A stretch of DNA of 14,596 bases from Cytophagales bacterium (GTDB lineage: Bacteria; Bacteroidota; Bacteroidia; Cytophagales; 172606-1), in NCBI GenBank assembly GCA_025455595.1, contig JALOMD010000010.1:1-14596 (forward strand). The letters run 5' to 3'. The notes under the pieces were generated by a model. That model saw only the letters and a program-made list of their open reading frames with translations, was not told the DNA's origin and ran no database searches. This document shows positions 1 through 6,366 of this stretch, piece by piece. The translations under genes and the position numbers were made by a program. Within the stretch, counting starts at the first letter, position 1, and every line of letters starts with the position of its first letter.

Positions 1-1
1 C

Positions 2-451
2 GGCGTGACCAACGTGCTGTGGCTCGGCGACGGCATCGTGGGCGACGACACCGACGGCCACGTGGACGACATCACGCGGTTTGTGAACGAAGACACCGTA
101 GTGACCGCCGTGGAGCCGAACATCCACGACGAGAACCACGCGCCGCTGCAAGAAAACCTCGAAACGCTGCACAAGATGCGCCTCGAAAACGGCCAGCCGC
201 TCAACATCGTAGAATTGCCCATGCCGGGTCCGGTGGTGTACGAAGACCAGCGGCTGCCTGCGTCTTACGCCAATTTCTACATCGGCAACACGGTGGTGGC
301 CGTGCCCACCTTCCGCGACCCGAACGATGAAAAAGCCCTGCGCATCCTTGAAATGTGTTTTCCCGGTCGCACGGTCATCGGCTTCGACTCTACGGACATC
401 ATCTGGGGGTTGGGCAGTTTCCATTGCCTGAGCCAGCAGGAACCGCTTTGA
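2..451 (+). CDS. aguA: Agmatine deiminase, C-terminal part (gene cut by window start)
   Basis: Agmatine deiminases hydrolyse agmatine to N-carbamoylputrescine and ammonia in the cytoplasm, on the arginine-decarboxylase route to putrescine. The fragment carries family hallmarks: WLGDGIVGDDTDGHVDD near its start (the substrate-binding Asp and catalytic His), SYANFYIGN, and near the end IIWGLGSFHCLSQQEP, whose Cys is the expected nucleophile. The frame is open to the left edge. The GTG at position 5 lies inside the conserved core and cannot be the true start, so well over half of a usual protein of about 340-370 aa lies outside the window. The stop is TGA at 449-451. The next gene is about 250 bp away across repeat-rich DNA, so this is probably the end of its transcription unit. 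The family assignment is firm; the symbol follows from it. Confidence 0.93.
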   Translation, partial: GVTNVLWLGDGIVGDDTDGHVDDITRFVNEDTVVTAVEPNIHDENHAPLQENLETLHKMRLENGQPLNIVELPMPGPVVYEDQRLPASYANFYIGNTVVAVPTFRDPNDEKALRILEMCFPGRTVIGFDSTDIIWGLGSFHCLSQQEPL

Positions 452-462
452 AGTACGATTCG

Positions 463-490
463 AGGTCAGAGTTAAGAGGTCAGAAGTCAG
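463..490 (+). repeat. Degenerate heptad array, aggtcag family
   Basis: Four contiguous 7-nt units: AGGTCAG, AGTTAAG, AGGTCAG, AAGTCAG. The array directly abuts the palindrome at 494. It is preceded at 452-460 by one gtacgat-like unit, a family seen again at 3300 and 8037. The aggtcag family recurs at 9925. Confidence 0.8.
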
Positions 491-493
491 AAC

Positions 494-523
494 GGCGTTT
501 TGGGCGTTTTTTGCCTGAAACGC
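494..523 (+). repeat. Short-form intergenic palindrome, copy 1
   Basis: Left arm GGCGTTTTGGGC, centre of T residues, right arm GCCTGAAACGC. The T-rich centre is on the plus strand, as are both flanking genes. There is no T-run after the stem, so it is not a standard terminator. Confidence 0.85.
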
Positions 524-525
524 AT

Positions 526-541
526 GGCGGCGAATGCCGCC
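526..541. repeat. GC-rich perfect hairpin
   Basis: GGCGGC and GCCGCC form a perfect 6-bp stem around a GAAT loop, three bases after palindrome copy 1. No T-tract follows. The role is unknown. Confidence 0.6.
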
Positions 542-550
542 TTGACGATT

Positions 551-605
551 CCGTTTTGGGCGTTCCCGCCGGTTGCGGGATTTGACAATTTTTGCCCAAA
601 ACGCC
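551..605 (+). repeat. Long-form intergenic palindrome, copy A
   Basis: The outer arms are CGTTTTGGGC and GCCCAAAACG, as in the short form, but about 30 bp lie between them. The insert includes CGCCGGTTGCGGGATTT, which contains its own CCCGC/GCGGG stem. The reverse complement of 3650-3699 has the same insert, so this is a defined longer variant of the family and not a chance interruption. Confidence 0.75.
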
Positions 606-641
606 CGTCTTAATCAATTGACAACCAGACGTTTACCCAAA

Positions 642-669
642 ACTCAAGACTAAAGACTCAAGACTTTTC
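642..669 (+). repeat. Degenerate heptad array, actcaag family
   Basis: Four contiguous units: ACTCAAG, ACTAAAG, ACTCAAG, ACTTTTC. The array lies just before the next gene. The same family recurs more than 5 kb away at 6318-6366. Confidence 0.8.
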
Positions 670-698
670 AGTATCAACAATCAGCCATTCAACCCGGT

Positions 699-1349
699 TT
701 GGAAGCCCTATTGTTTACGTTGCTCAGGCCGTTTTTCGAGGCCGGTGGGTTCACGTTCCTGCCGGGCCTGAAGCAGTTCCGGCGTGCCACCGACACGGGC
801 TTTCAGAACGTAATACTCGCCGTCACGCCTGCTGGCACCGGCGAATGGGTGGTCGAGACCAACCTCGGCACGCGGCTTGACATGGCCGAGCGGAGTGCCT
901 ACCCGTTCACCTACGGGCTGCGCGGCTTCAGCGAAGACAGCAACACCGTAATTACTTCGGTAGGCCGGTTGCAAGGAAAACCGCATTTCCGCCCAACCGT
1001 AACTGACGCGAACGTCCAGGCCATGGCCGACGAACTCATGCGTTTCATGCAAACCGACGGATTGCCTTTCCTGTCCCAAGCCGCCCAAACATTGGTCGTA
1101 CACGAATGGTTTAATGCCCAGCCGCACGAGCCTTGTCCGTACACCTACAACCAACATTACCGGTGTTTCCGAGGGATGGCCGTAGCCGCCTTGGTGCGGC
1201 CCGGCGTTGCCACCAGTGGCGAAATTCTCAATTTGGACGAGCTGGCCGAAAAACACCGCCAAGCCCTCCAAAACCAACAGGCTCCCGGAGACACCCTTCG
1301 CCGATTTGAGAACTTAGTCGCATATTTGCGAACGTTTCCGGCGAACTAA
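699..1349 (+). CDS. Hypothetical protein, family not recognised
   Basis: A 216-aa product with no signal peptide or membrane segment, so probably cytoplasmic. Its N-terminal part (LLFTLLRPFFEAGGFTF, then LPGLKQFRR) looks like an alpha-helix followed by a strand of a small alpha/beta protein. Several aromatic residues and two Cys cluster around residues 135-155 (HEPCPYTY and YRCFRG). Codon use matches the neighbours and the antisense reading frame is not protein-like, so it is probably a real gene. The start is uncertain: the frame is open back to a stop at 651 and has no ATG there. TTG at 699 is the only usual start codon before the conserved-looking region; ATT at 687 is another possibility. 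It is flanked on both sides by intergenic repeats and is probably monocistronic. No function is proposed. Confidence 0.7.
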   Translation: MEALLFTLLRPFFEAGGFTFLPGLKQFRRATDTGFQNVILAVTPAGTGEWVVETNLGTRLDMAERSAYPFTYGLRGFSEDSNTVITSVGRLQGKPHFRPTVTDANVQAMADELMRFMQTDGLPFLSQAAQTLVVHEWFNAQPHEPCPYTYNQHYRCFRGMAVAALVRPGVATSGEILNLDELAEKHRQALQNQQAPGDTLRRFENLVAYLRTFPAN

Positions 1350-1380
1350 GTGTCCAGTCGTTAGTCTTTGAGTATGTAGT

Positions 1381-1415
1381 TTTTGGCTTTTGGCTTTGGG
1401 CCTTTAGCCTTTGGC
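1381..1415 (+). repeat. Degenerate heptad array, ttttggc family
   Basis: Five contiguous units: TTTTGGC, TTTTGGC, TTTGGGC, CTTTAGC, CTTTGGC. Located 31 bp after the stop of the preceding gene and about 60 bp before the next palindrome. Confidence 0.8.
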
Positions 1416-1474
1416 TACTGAAAACAAGCATGTTATCTGTTTTCTAAAAGCTAACCACTAATGGCCAAGTACTT

Positions 1475-1507
1475 AGGCGTTTTAAGCATTTTTTGCCTAA
1501 AACGCCT
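1475..1507 (+). repeat. Short-form intergenic palindrome, copy 2
   Basis: Arms AGGCGTTTTAAGC and GCCTAAAACGCCT with a T-rich centre on the plus strand. The inner step reads AAGC against GCCT, a variant of the usual GGGC/GCCC. It lies 34 bp before the lipoprotein start. Confidence 0.85.
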
Positions 1508-1540
1508 TTCCGCAATCCAACTTCATCCAGCAACCGATAA

Positions 1541-2485
1541 ATGCAGAACCTTACATTACTCATTCTTACGATCTTCGCCTGTGCGGCCTGCGTGGCACCG
1601 AAAAAACACCAAACCCTGACCGCCCGCTACGATACACTGGCCCGCCGTGCCACCGCCGACAGCACGCGACTCGTGGCTGCCAACACCCGGCTCGCAGTGT
1701 CGCTCGACAGCTTGGTCGCCCGTTACCACGGCTTGACCGACCAGTACTTGCGCCTCAAAAACGACAGCGCGACGCTGGCCCAAACCTACCGCCGCAACAA
1801 AGCCCTGCTCGACGACCTGTTTGAGAAATACGAACAGCTTGACCGGACAAGCCGGTTGCCGCCCGACACAGCCTTGGCCGGCATGGCTACCTCGGCGCAA
1901 AAAGAGCGTGATTTGCTGGCGTTTGAACAGAAACTGCTGGCCCAGCAAGCCCGAAACGACCGACAAGAAGCCGATTTGCAAGAACGGGCCTTGAAAGTGC
2001 TGTCGTTTGAGGAAAACTTGCGCAGGATCGGGAAAAACACCACCGACTTGAAACTGCTGCTGGAAAAATCGGTAGGCGGCAAAGACACTGCTGTGACCGT
2101 ACAGAGCGAAGCCGCCGAAGTGCGGGTTTCGACGCGGGAAACGTTTTGGTTTGCCGGAAACAACCTAACCCCGAAGGCTGCCGAAGTGCTGGACAAAATG
2201 GCCACAGTCGGCCGGACGCAGCCAAACGTTACTTTTGCCGTGCGCCTGCCTTTCCCGTTCGGTGCCGCCCGAGTCGAGACTTTTTTGAATTATATGCAAA
2301 ATAAGGGTGTTACTAATGATAAAATATTTTTCGGCTTCAGCACCATGTCATCGGCGAGGCCTTCTGCCGAACAGTCAGCCCCGAACACCCCATATCGCAC
2401 GGAAGTGGTTGTCAAATTTGCATCTGACACCGCTCCACAATCTGCAAAACGTGAAAAATACATCCCCCCAGCGCGAAAAAAGTAA
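1541..2485 (+). CDS. Coiled-coil lipoprotein with degenerate OmpA-like C-terminal domain
   Basis: A 314-aa product. The N-terminus (MQNLTLLILTIFACAACVAP) looks like a lipoprotein signal; Cys17 is the likeliest modified residue, though the residue at -3 is itself Cys and Cys14 is an alternative. Residues about 20-185 are rich in Leu, Ala, Gln, Arg and Asp with heptad spacing, predicting a long coiled coil. Residues about 195-295 resemble an OmpA/MotB-type peptidoglycan-binding domain (FWFAGNNLTPKAAEVLDKM, then a second helix, then YRTEVVVKF). They lack the usual GHTD segment carrying the Asp that contacts diaminopimelate, so real peptidoglycan binding is doubtful. The tail is basic (KREKYIPPARKK). 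An abruptly AT-rich codon patch covers about 2281-2335. Probably an envelope-anchored structural protein; its partner is unknown. Confidence 0.8.
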   Translation: MQNLTLLILTIFACAACVAPKKHQTLTARYDTLARRATADSTRLVAANTRLAVSLDSLVARYHGLTDQYLRLKNDSATLAQTYRRNKALLDDLFEKYEQLDRTSRLPPDTALAGMATSAQKERDLLAFEQKLLAQQARNDRQEADLQERALKVLSFEENLRRIGKNTTDLKLLLEKSVGGKDTAVTVQSEAAEVRVSTRETFWFAGNNLTPKAAEVLDKMATVGRTQPNVTFAVRLPFPFGAARVETFLNYMQNKGVTNDKIFFGFSTMSSARPSAEQSAPNTPYRTEVVVKFASDTAPQSAKREKYIPPARKK

Positions 2486-2869
2486 ACACTTCGCCTGCAA
2501 AAACTGTTGTAATATCTCATCACCCTATGTAACATTTCGCCCGCTTTTGTGCTGTCGCATTACACTGAAACTACTTTTGTCAATTGGCTCTGTTCTCCAG
2601 AAGATACAAAAACACGGATATTGTCTCTTTGTAATGTTCAGAAAACCAAAAGGTTACGGTTTAAGCTTTTCTGAAAAACGTTCAAGTCCGGTGCTTTTCA
2701 TATCGCTGTAACTGTGCATGTGGAAAAGTCCGAAAAAAACGCAGACTTGTATTGGTTACCGAAAACGATTGGTTTATTTTCGTGCCGACGAAAACATCCG
2801 TGCACAAGTATTCGCAAACCGTACATAAGAGTTTCAGGCACCGGTCTATCCATCAAAACATTCAGCCGC
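2486..2869. other. AT-rich intergenic gap lacking the local repeats
   Basis: This 384-bp gap is the only one over 100 bp in the window with neither the palindrome family nor a heptad/octad array. It is AT-richer than its surroundings. Apart from a candidate promoter at 2546-2579 I see no gene in it. The frame of the following response regulator stays open upstream to 2714, but that stretch is not receiver-like. Confidence 0.6.
2546..2579 (+). promoter_or_regulatory. Candidate Bacteroidota promoter for the response regulator
   Basis: TTTG at 2546-2549, 22 nt, then TACTTTTG at 2572-2579, matching the TAnnTTTG -7 element. It lies about 290 bp upstream of the gene, implying a long leader if used. 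No closer match was found. Confidence 0.4.
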
Positions 2870-3292
2870 ATGAGTAAAGTCCATACTGTCTTGTTGATTG
2901 ATGATGATGAAATAAACAATCTTATTTGCACCAAAATCATCAAGAAAAACGATTTTGCCGAACACATTGAGACAAGTCTCGGGGCGCGGCAGGCGTTGAA
3001 CTACTTGCAAGAGGCCATCAGCGGCAACACCAACAAGCCGGTGCCCGACCTGATTTTTCTGGACATTAACATGCCCGCCATGAATGGATGGGACTTTTTG
3101 GATCAGTACGAGAAGATTGAGGCCTTGAAAGACCGGGATGTCATATTGATCATGCTCTCGTCTTCCATGTACGTGGACGACATCAACCGCGCCAAAACCT
3201 ACCCCTCGGTGTCGGACTACATCACCAAGCCCCTCACGGCCGCCCATTTGCAGCAAATCACGGAAAAGTTTTTCGCAACGAAGGAAGACTGA
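2870..3292 (+). CDS. Stand-alone receiver-domain response regulator (CheY-like)
   Basis: A 140-aa protein consisting only of a phosphoacceptor receiver domain. Visible landmarks are the acidic pocket LLIDDDE (Asp12/Asp13), phosphoacceptor Asp65 in LDINMP, the switch Ser in LSSSM (about residue 98), and Lys120 in the YITKP motif. There is no output domain, so it probably acts by protein-protein contact or in a phosphorelay. Its cognate histidine kinase is not in the window. The ATG at 2870 was chosen because the receiver fold begins five residues later; the open frame upstream to 2714 adds 52 residues unlike any receiver. The first ~80 bases of the gene share the AT-rich composition of the preceding gap. 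A terminator follows at 3424. Confidence 0.92.
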   Translation: MSKVHTVLLIDDDEINNLICTKIIKKNDFAEHIETSLGARQALNYLQEAISGNTNKPVPDLIFLDINMPAMNGWDFLDQYEKIEALKDRDVILIMLSSSMYVDDINRAKTYPSVSDYITKPLTAAHLQQITEKFFATKED

Positions 3293-3299
3293 TTTTGAA

Positions 3300-3358
3300 G
3301 TACGAGGTACGATTTACGAAGTACGAATTCAATTCAGAATTGTGAATTCAGAATTTAG
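3300..3358 (+). repeat. Two consecutive heptad arrays, gtacgaN then aattcag families
   Basis: GTACGAG, GTACGAT, TTACGAA, GTACGAA at 3300-3327, a TTC joint, then AATTCAG, AATTGTG, AATTCAG, AATTTAG at 3331-3358. The second array abuts the palindrome at 3361. The first family recurs at 8037. The second recurs in opposite orientation at 10162. Confidence 0.85.
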
Positions 3359-3360
3359 AG

Positions 3361-3391
3361 AGCGTTTTGGGGAAATTTCGCCTAAAACGCT
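3361..3391. repeat. Short-form intergenic palindrome, copy 3
   Basis: Arms AGCGTTTTGGGG and CGCCTAAAACGCT around a symmetric AAATTT centre, so no orientation can be read. The outer AGCG/CGCT pair differs from GGCG/CGCC of other copies but stays complementary. Confidence 0.8.
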
Positions 3392-3423
3392 TTTCACGCG
3401 TCACAAATCCATACGACAAGAAG

Positions 3424-3452
3424 GCCGCCGGAAGCACACTGGCGGCTTTTTT
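3424..3452 (+). terminator. Rho-independent terminator after the response regulator
   Basis: Stem GCCGCCGG/CTGGCGGC (one G-U pair), 7-nt loop, then six T residues at 3447-3452. Located about 130 bp after the response regulator stop and upstream of the PBP1A promoter, so it separates the two units. Confidence 0.85.
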
Positions 3453-3482
3453 GTTGCCCGTCTGCACCAACCGACAGGCGGA

Positions 3483-3513
3483 TTGTGACACCTATCGAAA
3501 AAGGCTATCTTTG
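3483..3513 (+). promoter_or_regulatory. Candidate Bacteroidota promoter for PBP1A
   Basis: TTG at 3483-3485, 20 nt, then TATCTTTG at 3506-3513, a full match to TTG-N(~20)-TAnnTTTG. The predicted leader of about 230 nt would carry palindrome copy 4, long-form copy B and a heptad array. Confidence 0.65.
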
Positions 3514-3562
3514 GGGGATAGAAACGTATTGAAAATCAAGGATTACGGGTTGGGAAAAGGCG

Positions 3563-3597
3563 GCGGCGTTTTGGCGGTTTTTTGCCCAAAACGCCGC
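3563..3597 (+). repeat. Short-form intergenic palindrome, copy 4
   Basis: Arms GCGGCGTTTTGG and CCAAAACGCCGC; the outer extension GCGGCG/CGCCGC is specific to this copy yet complementary. The T-rich centre is on the plus strand, the strand of the following gene, within the presumed PBP1A leader. Confidence 0.85.
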
Positions 3598-3649
3598 AAG
3601 GCGAACTTGTGTATGCAGCGGCGACCTCCGAACTTTGTTCCGCATTTGT

Positions 3650-3699
3650 CGTTTTAAGCAAAAATCGGGAAATCCCGCAAGTGGCGTGTTCAAAACGCG
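3650..3699 (-). repeat. Long-form intergenic palindrome, copy B
   Basis: The reverse complement runs GCGTTTTGAACA, CGCCAC, TTGCGGGATTT, five bases, ATTTTTGCTTAAAACG. It aligns with long-form copy A at 551-605 through the insert (CGCC, TTGCGGGATTT, ATTTTTGC, AAAACG). It is inverted relative to copy A and to the flanking plus-strand genes. Confidence 0.7.
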
Positions 3700-3710
3700 C
3701 AGCGACTCCA

Positions 3711-3745
3711 CTTATCACTTACAACTCATCACTTATAACTTTTCA
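3711..3745 (+). repeat. Degenerate heptad array running into the PBP1A start codon
   Basis: Five contiguous units: CTTATCA, CTTACAA, CTCATCA, CTTATAA, CTTTTCA. The last base of the last unit is the A of the PBP1A ATG. The array therefore occupies the ribosome-binding region, where no Shine-Dalgarno sequence is seen. Confidence 0.8.
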
Positions 3746-6105
3746 TGTCTGTCTTCACCATTGACAATCTTCGTAGCAAACTGACATGGCTTTACGACAA
3801 GTCCTTGTGGTGGTTGCGTCGGCCTAAAAACCGACTCGAAAAGGCGTGGATTGTGTTTGTAGGCTTGCTGCTTGTGTTCCGTATCTATCTGTGGAGCGTC
3901 GAGGCCAATTTCCTGAACCTCTATGGTGAGTCGCCCACGATTGAACGCATCCAGAACCCCAAGATTGACAAGCCCTCCGAACTCTACACCGCCGACGGCG
4001 TGCTGATTGGCCGCTACTATCGCGAAAACCGCAATCCGGTCACCTACAAGGAGATACCCAAAGTGATGGTGGATGCCTTGGTTGCCACCGAAGATGCCCG
4101 TTTCTACGAACACGCGGGCATTGACAGCCGGGCCTTGCTGCGGGCGGTGACGTATCTGGGCCGGGAGGGCGGCGGCAGCACGCTTACACAGCAATTGGCA
4201 AAGAACCTTTACAAGACGCGTCGAAAGAAATCGCAGGGATTGCTGAGCAGGGTGCCGGGCTTGGGCACGCTGATTGCCAAGACCAAAGAGTGGATGACGG
4301 CCATCAAACTGGAACGCACCTATACCAAGGACGAAATCATCACACTGTATTTGAACACGGTGGACTTCGGCAGCAACGCCTACGGCATCAAGACCGCCGC
4401 ACAGACGTTTTTCAACACCACACCCGAACGGCTATCCGCCGAACAAGCGGCCGTCTTGGTCGGCTTGCTCAAAGCCCCCACTTACTACAGCCCCGTGCTG
4501 AACCCCAAGAACGCCCTGCGCCGCCGCAACACGGTGTTTGCGCAAATGACCCGGTACGGCTTCCTGAAACCCGACGAAGCCGAGAGATTGTCGAAAAAAC
4601 CCATCCGGCTCGACTACAACGTGTCAGAGCACACCGACGGGCCGAATACGTACTTCCGGTCGTACATCAACTCGTTCCTCGAAAACTGGTGCGCCGACAA
4701 CGACCTCGACCTCTACACCGATGGCCTGAAAATCCGCTGTACGATTGACTCGCGGATGCAACGCTACGGCGAAGAAGCCGTGGAAGAACGCGTCAAAATC
4801 ATGCAGCGGCTCTTCGACAGCCACTGGCAAGGCCGCAACCCGTGGACGAACAACGCCGGGGTGGAGGCTCCCAATTTCATCGAGAACAACGCCAAACGCA
4901 CCGACTTGTACAAATACTTGGTGAAAAAGTACAAAGGCCAGATGGACTCGGTGTGGGCGGCGATGAACAAGCCCAAGGAAATGACGGTGTTCTCGTGGCA
5001 GGGCGAGAAAAAAATGACGATGAGCCCGATGGATTCCATCCGGTATTACAAACGCTTCCTGCACGCGGGCCTGATGACCCTCGACCCGTTTTCGGGCTAC
5101 ATCCGGGCGTGGGTGGGCGGCATCAACTTCCAGCACTTCCAATACGACCACGTGAAGCAAAGCAAGCGGCAGCCCGGCTCCACGTTCAAGCCATTTGTCT
5201 ATCTGACGGCCATTGACAAAGGCTGGTCGCCGTGCGACAAAGTGCCCGACATCCGCCGGACGTTCAATTACCTCGAAGACGGCGAGCCGAAATCATGGAC
5301 TCCGAGCAACGCGACGGGCAGTTTCACGGGCCGCGAAATGACGCTGCGCCACGCCTTGGGCCGCTCGGTGAACTCCGTCACCGCCCAATTGACCGAGCAA
5401 GTGACACCCGCCTCCGTGGCCGACTACGCCCACCGGGTGGGCATCAAGAGCTTCGTGAAGCCGGTGCCTTCCATCGGGCTGGGTTCGGGCGAGGTGAACA
5501 TCATGGAAATGACGGCCGCCTACGGCACTTTCCTGAACGAAGGCATTTACACCGAGCCGATTCTGGTGTCGCGCATTGAAGACAGCAAGGGCAATATCAT
5601 CCACCAGTTCACGCCCGAACGCAAACGCGTGCTGAGCCAAGAAACGGCGTGGCTGATGATTCACATGCTCAAAGGCGGTATCGAAGAGCCGGGCGGCACG
5701 GTGCAAAACCTGTGGTCGTTCGACTTGTTCCGGGGCAACGAACTGGCGGGCAAAACGGGTACTTCGCAAGACCAAGCCGACGGCTGGTTCATGGGCCTGA
5801 GCAAGGATTTGGTGACCGGCGTATGGATGGGCGGCGACGACCCGGTGATTCACTGGCGCAGCCTCAACCTCGGCGAAGGCTCCAAGACGGCCCTGCCCGT
5901 CTATGGCCGCTACATGGAGCGGGTCTATGCCGACCGGTCGTTGGGTATCACGATGGGTTATTTCCCGAAACCGAAAGTGCCCATTGGCAAAAACTACCGC
6001 TGTGTCACCATTTTGCCTAAGCGTGTCACTGTTTCCATTGATTCGCTGCGCATAGACGACCTCGAAGCCCCTGGTGAAGACCCCATGCCGCTCGACAGCC
6101 TTTGA
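3745..6105 (+). CDS. Class A penicillin-binding protein 1A (transglycosylase/transpeptidase)
   Basis: A bifunctional peptidoglycan synthase that polymerises lipid II and crosslinks stem peptides on the outer face of the inner membrane. Its 786 aa fit the family. A short cytoplasmic N-terminus precedes one membrane anchor (AWIVFVGLLLVFRIYLW, about residues 35-51). The GT51 domain (about 90-270) shows catalytic Glu116 in EDARFYEH, GGSTLTQQLAKNLY, and TLYLNTVDFGSNAYG. The transpeptidase domain (about 440-740) shows the nucleophile Ser479 in STFK (479-482), SVN at 541-543 and KTGT at 670-673. Both activities therefore look intact. It has a candidate promoter at 3483, and a strong bidirectional terminator follows at 6271. 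The start is supported by the anchor position and the adjacent array. Known family names include mrcA and ponA; none is assigned here. Confidence 0.95.
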   Translation: MSVFTIDNLRSKLTWLYDKSLWWLRRPKNRLEKAWIVFVGLLLVFRIYLWSVEANFLNLYGESPTIERIQNPKIDKPSELYTADGVLIGRYYRENRNPVTYKEIPKVMVDALVATEDARFYEHAGIDSRALLRAVTYLGREGGGSTLTQQLAKNLYKTRRKKSQGLLSRVPGLGTLIAKTKEWMTAIKLERTYTKDEIITLYLNTVDFGSNAYGIKTAAQTFFNTTPERLSAEQAAVLVGLLKAPTYYSPVLNPKNALRRRNTVFAQMTRYGFLKPDEAERLSKKPIRLDYNVSEHTDGPNTYFRSYINSFLENWCADNDLDLYTDGLKIRCTIDSRMQRYGEEAVEERVKIMQRLFDSHWQGRNPWTNNAGVEAPNFIENNAKRTDLYKYLVKKYKGQMDSVWAAMNKPKEMTVFSWQGEKKMTMSPMDSIRYYKRFLHAGLMTLDPFSGYIRAWVGGINFQHFQYDHVKQSKRQPGSTFKPFVYLTAIDKGWSPCDKVPDIRRTFNYLEDGEPKSWTPSNATGSFTGREMTLRHALGRSVNSVTAQLTEQVTPASVADYAHRVGIKSFVKPVPSIGLGSGEVNIMEMTAAYGTFLNEGIYTEPILVSRIEDSKGNIIHQFTPERKRVLSQETAWLMIHMLKGGIEEPGGTVQNLWSFDLFRGNELAGKTGTSQDQADGWFMGLSKDLVTGVWMGGDDPVIHWRSLNLGEGSKTALPVYGRYMERVYADRSLGITMGYFPKPKVPIGKNYRCVTILPKRVTVSIDSLRIDDLEAPGEDPMPLDSL

Positions 6106-6110
6106 AAATC

Positions 6111-6174
6111 AATGAGCAAGTGAGTGAATGAGTAAATGAGTAAATGAGCGAATAGCTGAATGGTTAAATGGCTG
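6111..6174 (+). repeat. Octad array, aatgaNNN family, eight units
   Basis: Eight contiguous 8-nt units: AATGAGCA, AGTGAGTG, AATGAGTA twice, AATGAGCG, AATAGCTG, AATGGTTA, AATGGCTG. It begins six bases after the PBP1A stop and ends next to the palindrome at 6179. Similar octads are found at 8349, 8508 (inverted) and 14569. Confidence 0.85.
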
Positions 6175-6178
6175 CTTG

Positions 6179-6209
6179 GGCGTTTTGGGCAAAACTTGCT
6201 TAAAACGCC
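6179..6209 (-). repeat. Short-form intergenic palindrome, copy 5
   Basis: Arms GGCGTTTTGGGCAA and TTGCTTAAAACGCC. The centre is A-rich on the plus strand. It lies between convergent genes, so no directional expectation applies. Confidence 0.85.
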
Positions 6210-6228
6210 TATTAGAGGCAAAATGCAG

Positions 6229-6263
6229 CAGCCGTTTTATGCGAAAAACGCCCAAAACGGCTG
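6229..6263 (-). repeat. Short-form intergenic palindrome, copy 6
   Basis: Arms CAGCCGTTTT and AAAACGGCTG form a perfect 10-bp outer stem differing from the usual GGCG/CGCC in both arms. The centre is A-rich on the plus strand. It lies 19 bp from copy 5 and just before the terminator. Confidence 0.85.
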
Positions 6264-6270
6264 ACCTTAA

Positions 6271-6311
6271 AACAAGAAGAACCCGGTTTTCAAAACCGGG
6301 TTCTTCTTGTT
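6271..6311. terminator. Bidirectional rho-independent terminator between PBP1A and the S41 protease
   Basis: A perfect 20-bp inverted repeat with a single central C (AACAAGAAGAACCCGGTTTT and its complement). Stem sides rich in A on one flank and T on the other suit termination in both directions. It sits between the convergent stops at 6105 and 6364. Confidence 0.88.
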
Positions 6312-6317
6312 TGGGCC

Positions 6318-6366
6318 ACTCAAGACCCAAGACTAACGACCCAAGACCAATGACTCAAGACTATCA
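6318..6366 (+). repeat. Heptad array, actcaag family, overlapping the S41 protease stop
   Basis: Seven contiguous units: ACTCAAG, ACCCAAG, ACTAACG, ACCCAAG, ACCAATG, ACTCAAG, ACTATCA. The last three bases (TCA, 6364-6366) are the complement of the TGA stop of the protease gene, so the array runs exactly to the coding end. Confidence 0.85.

Noticed and set aside
2714..2869. N-terminal extension of the response regulator
   Set aside because: The 52 extra residues are unlike any receiver N-terminus, and the receiver fold starts right after the ATG at 2870.
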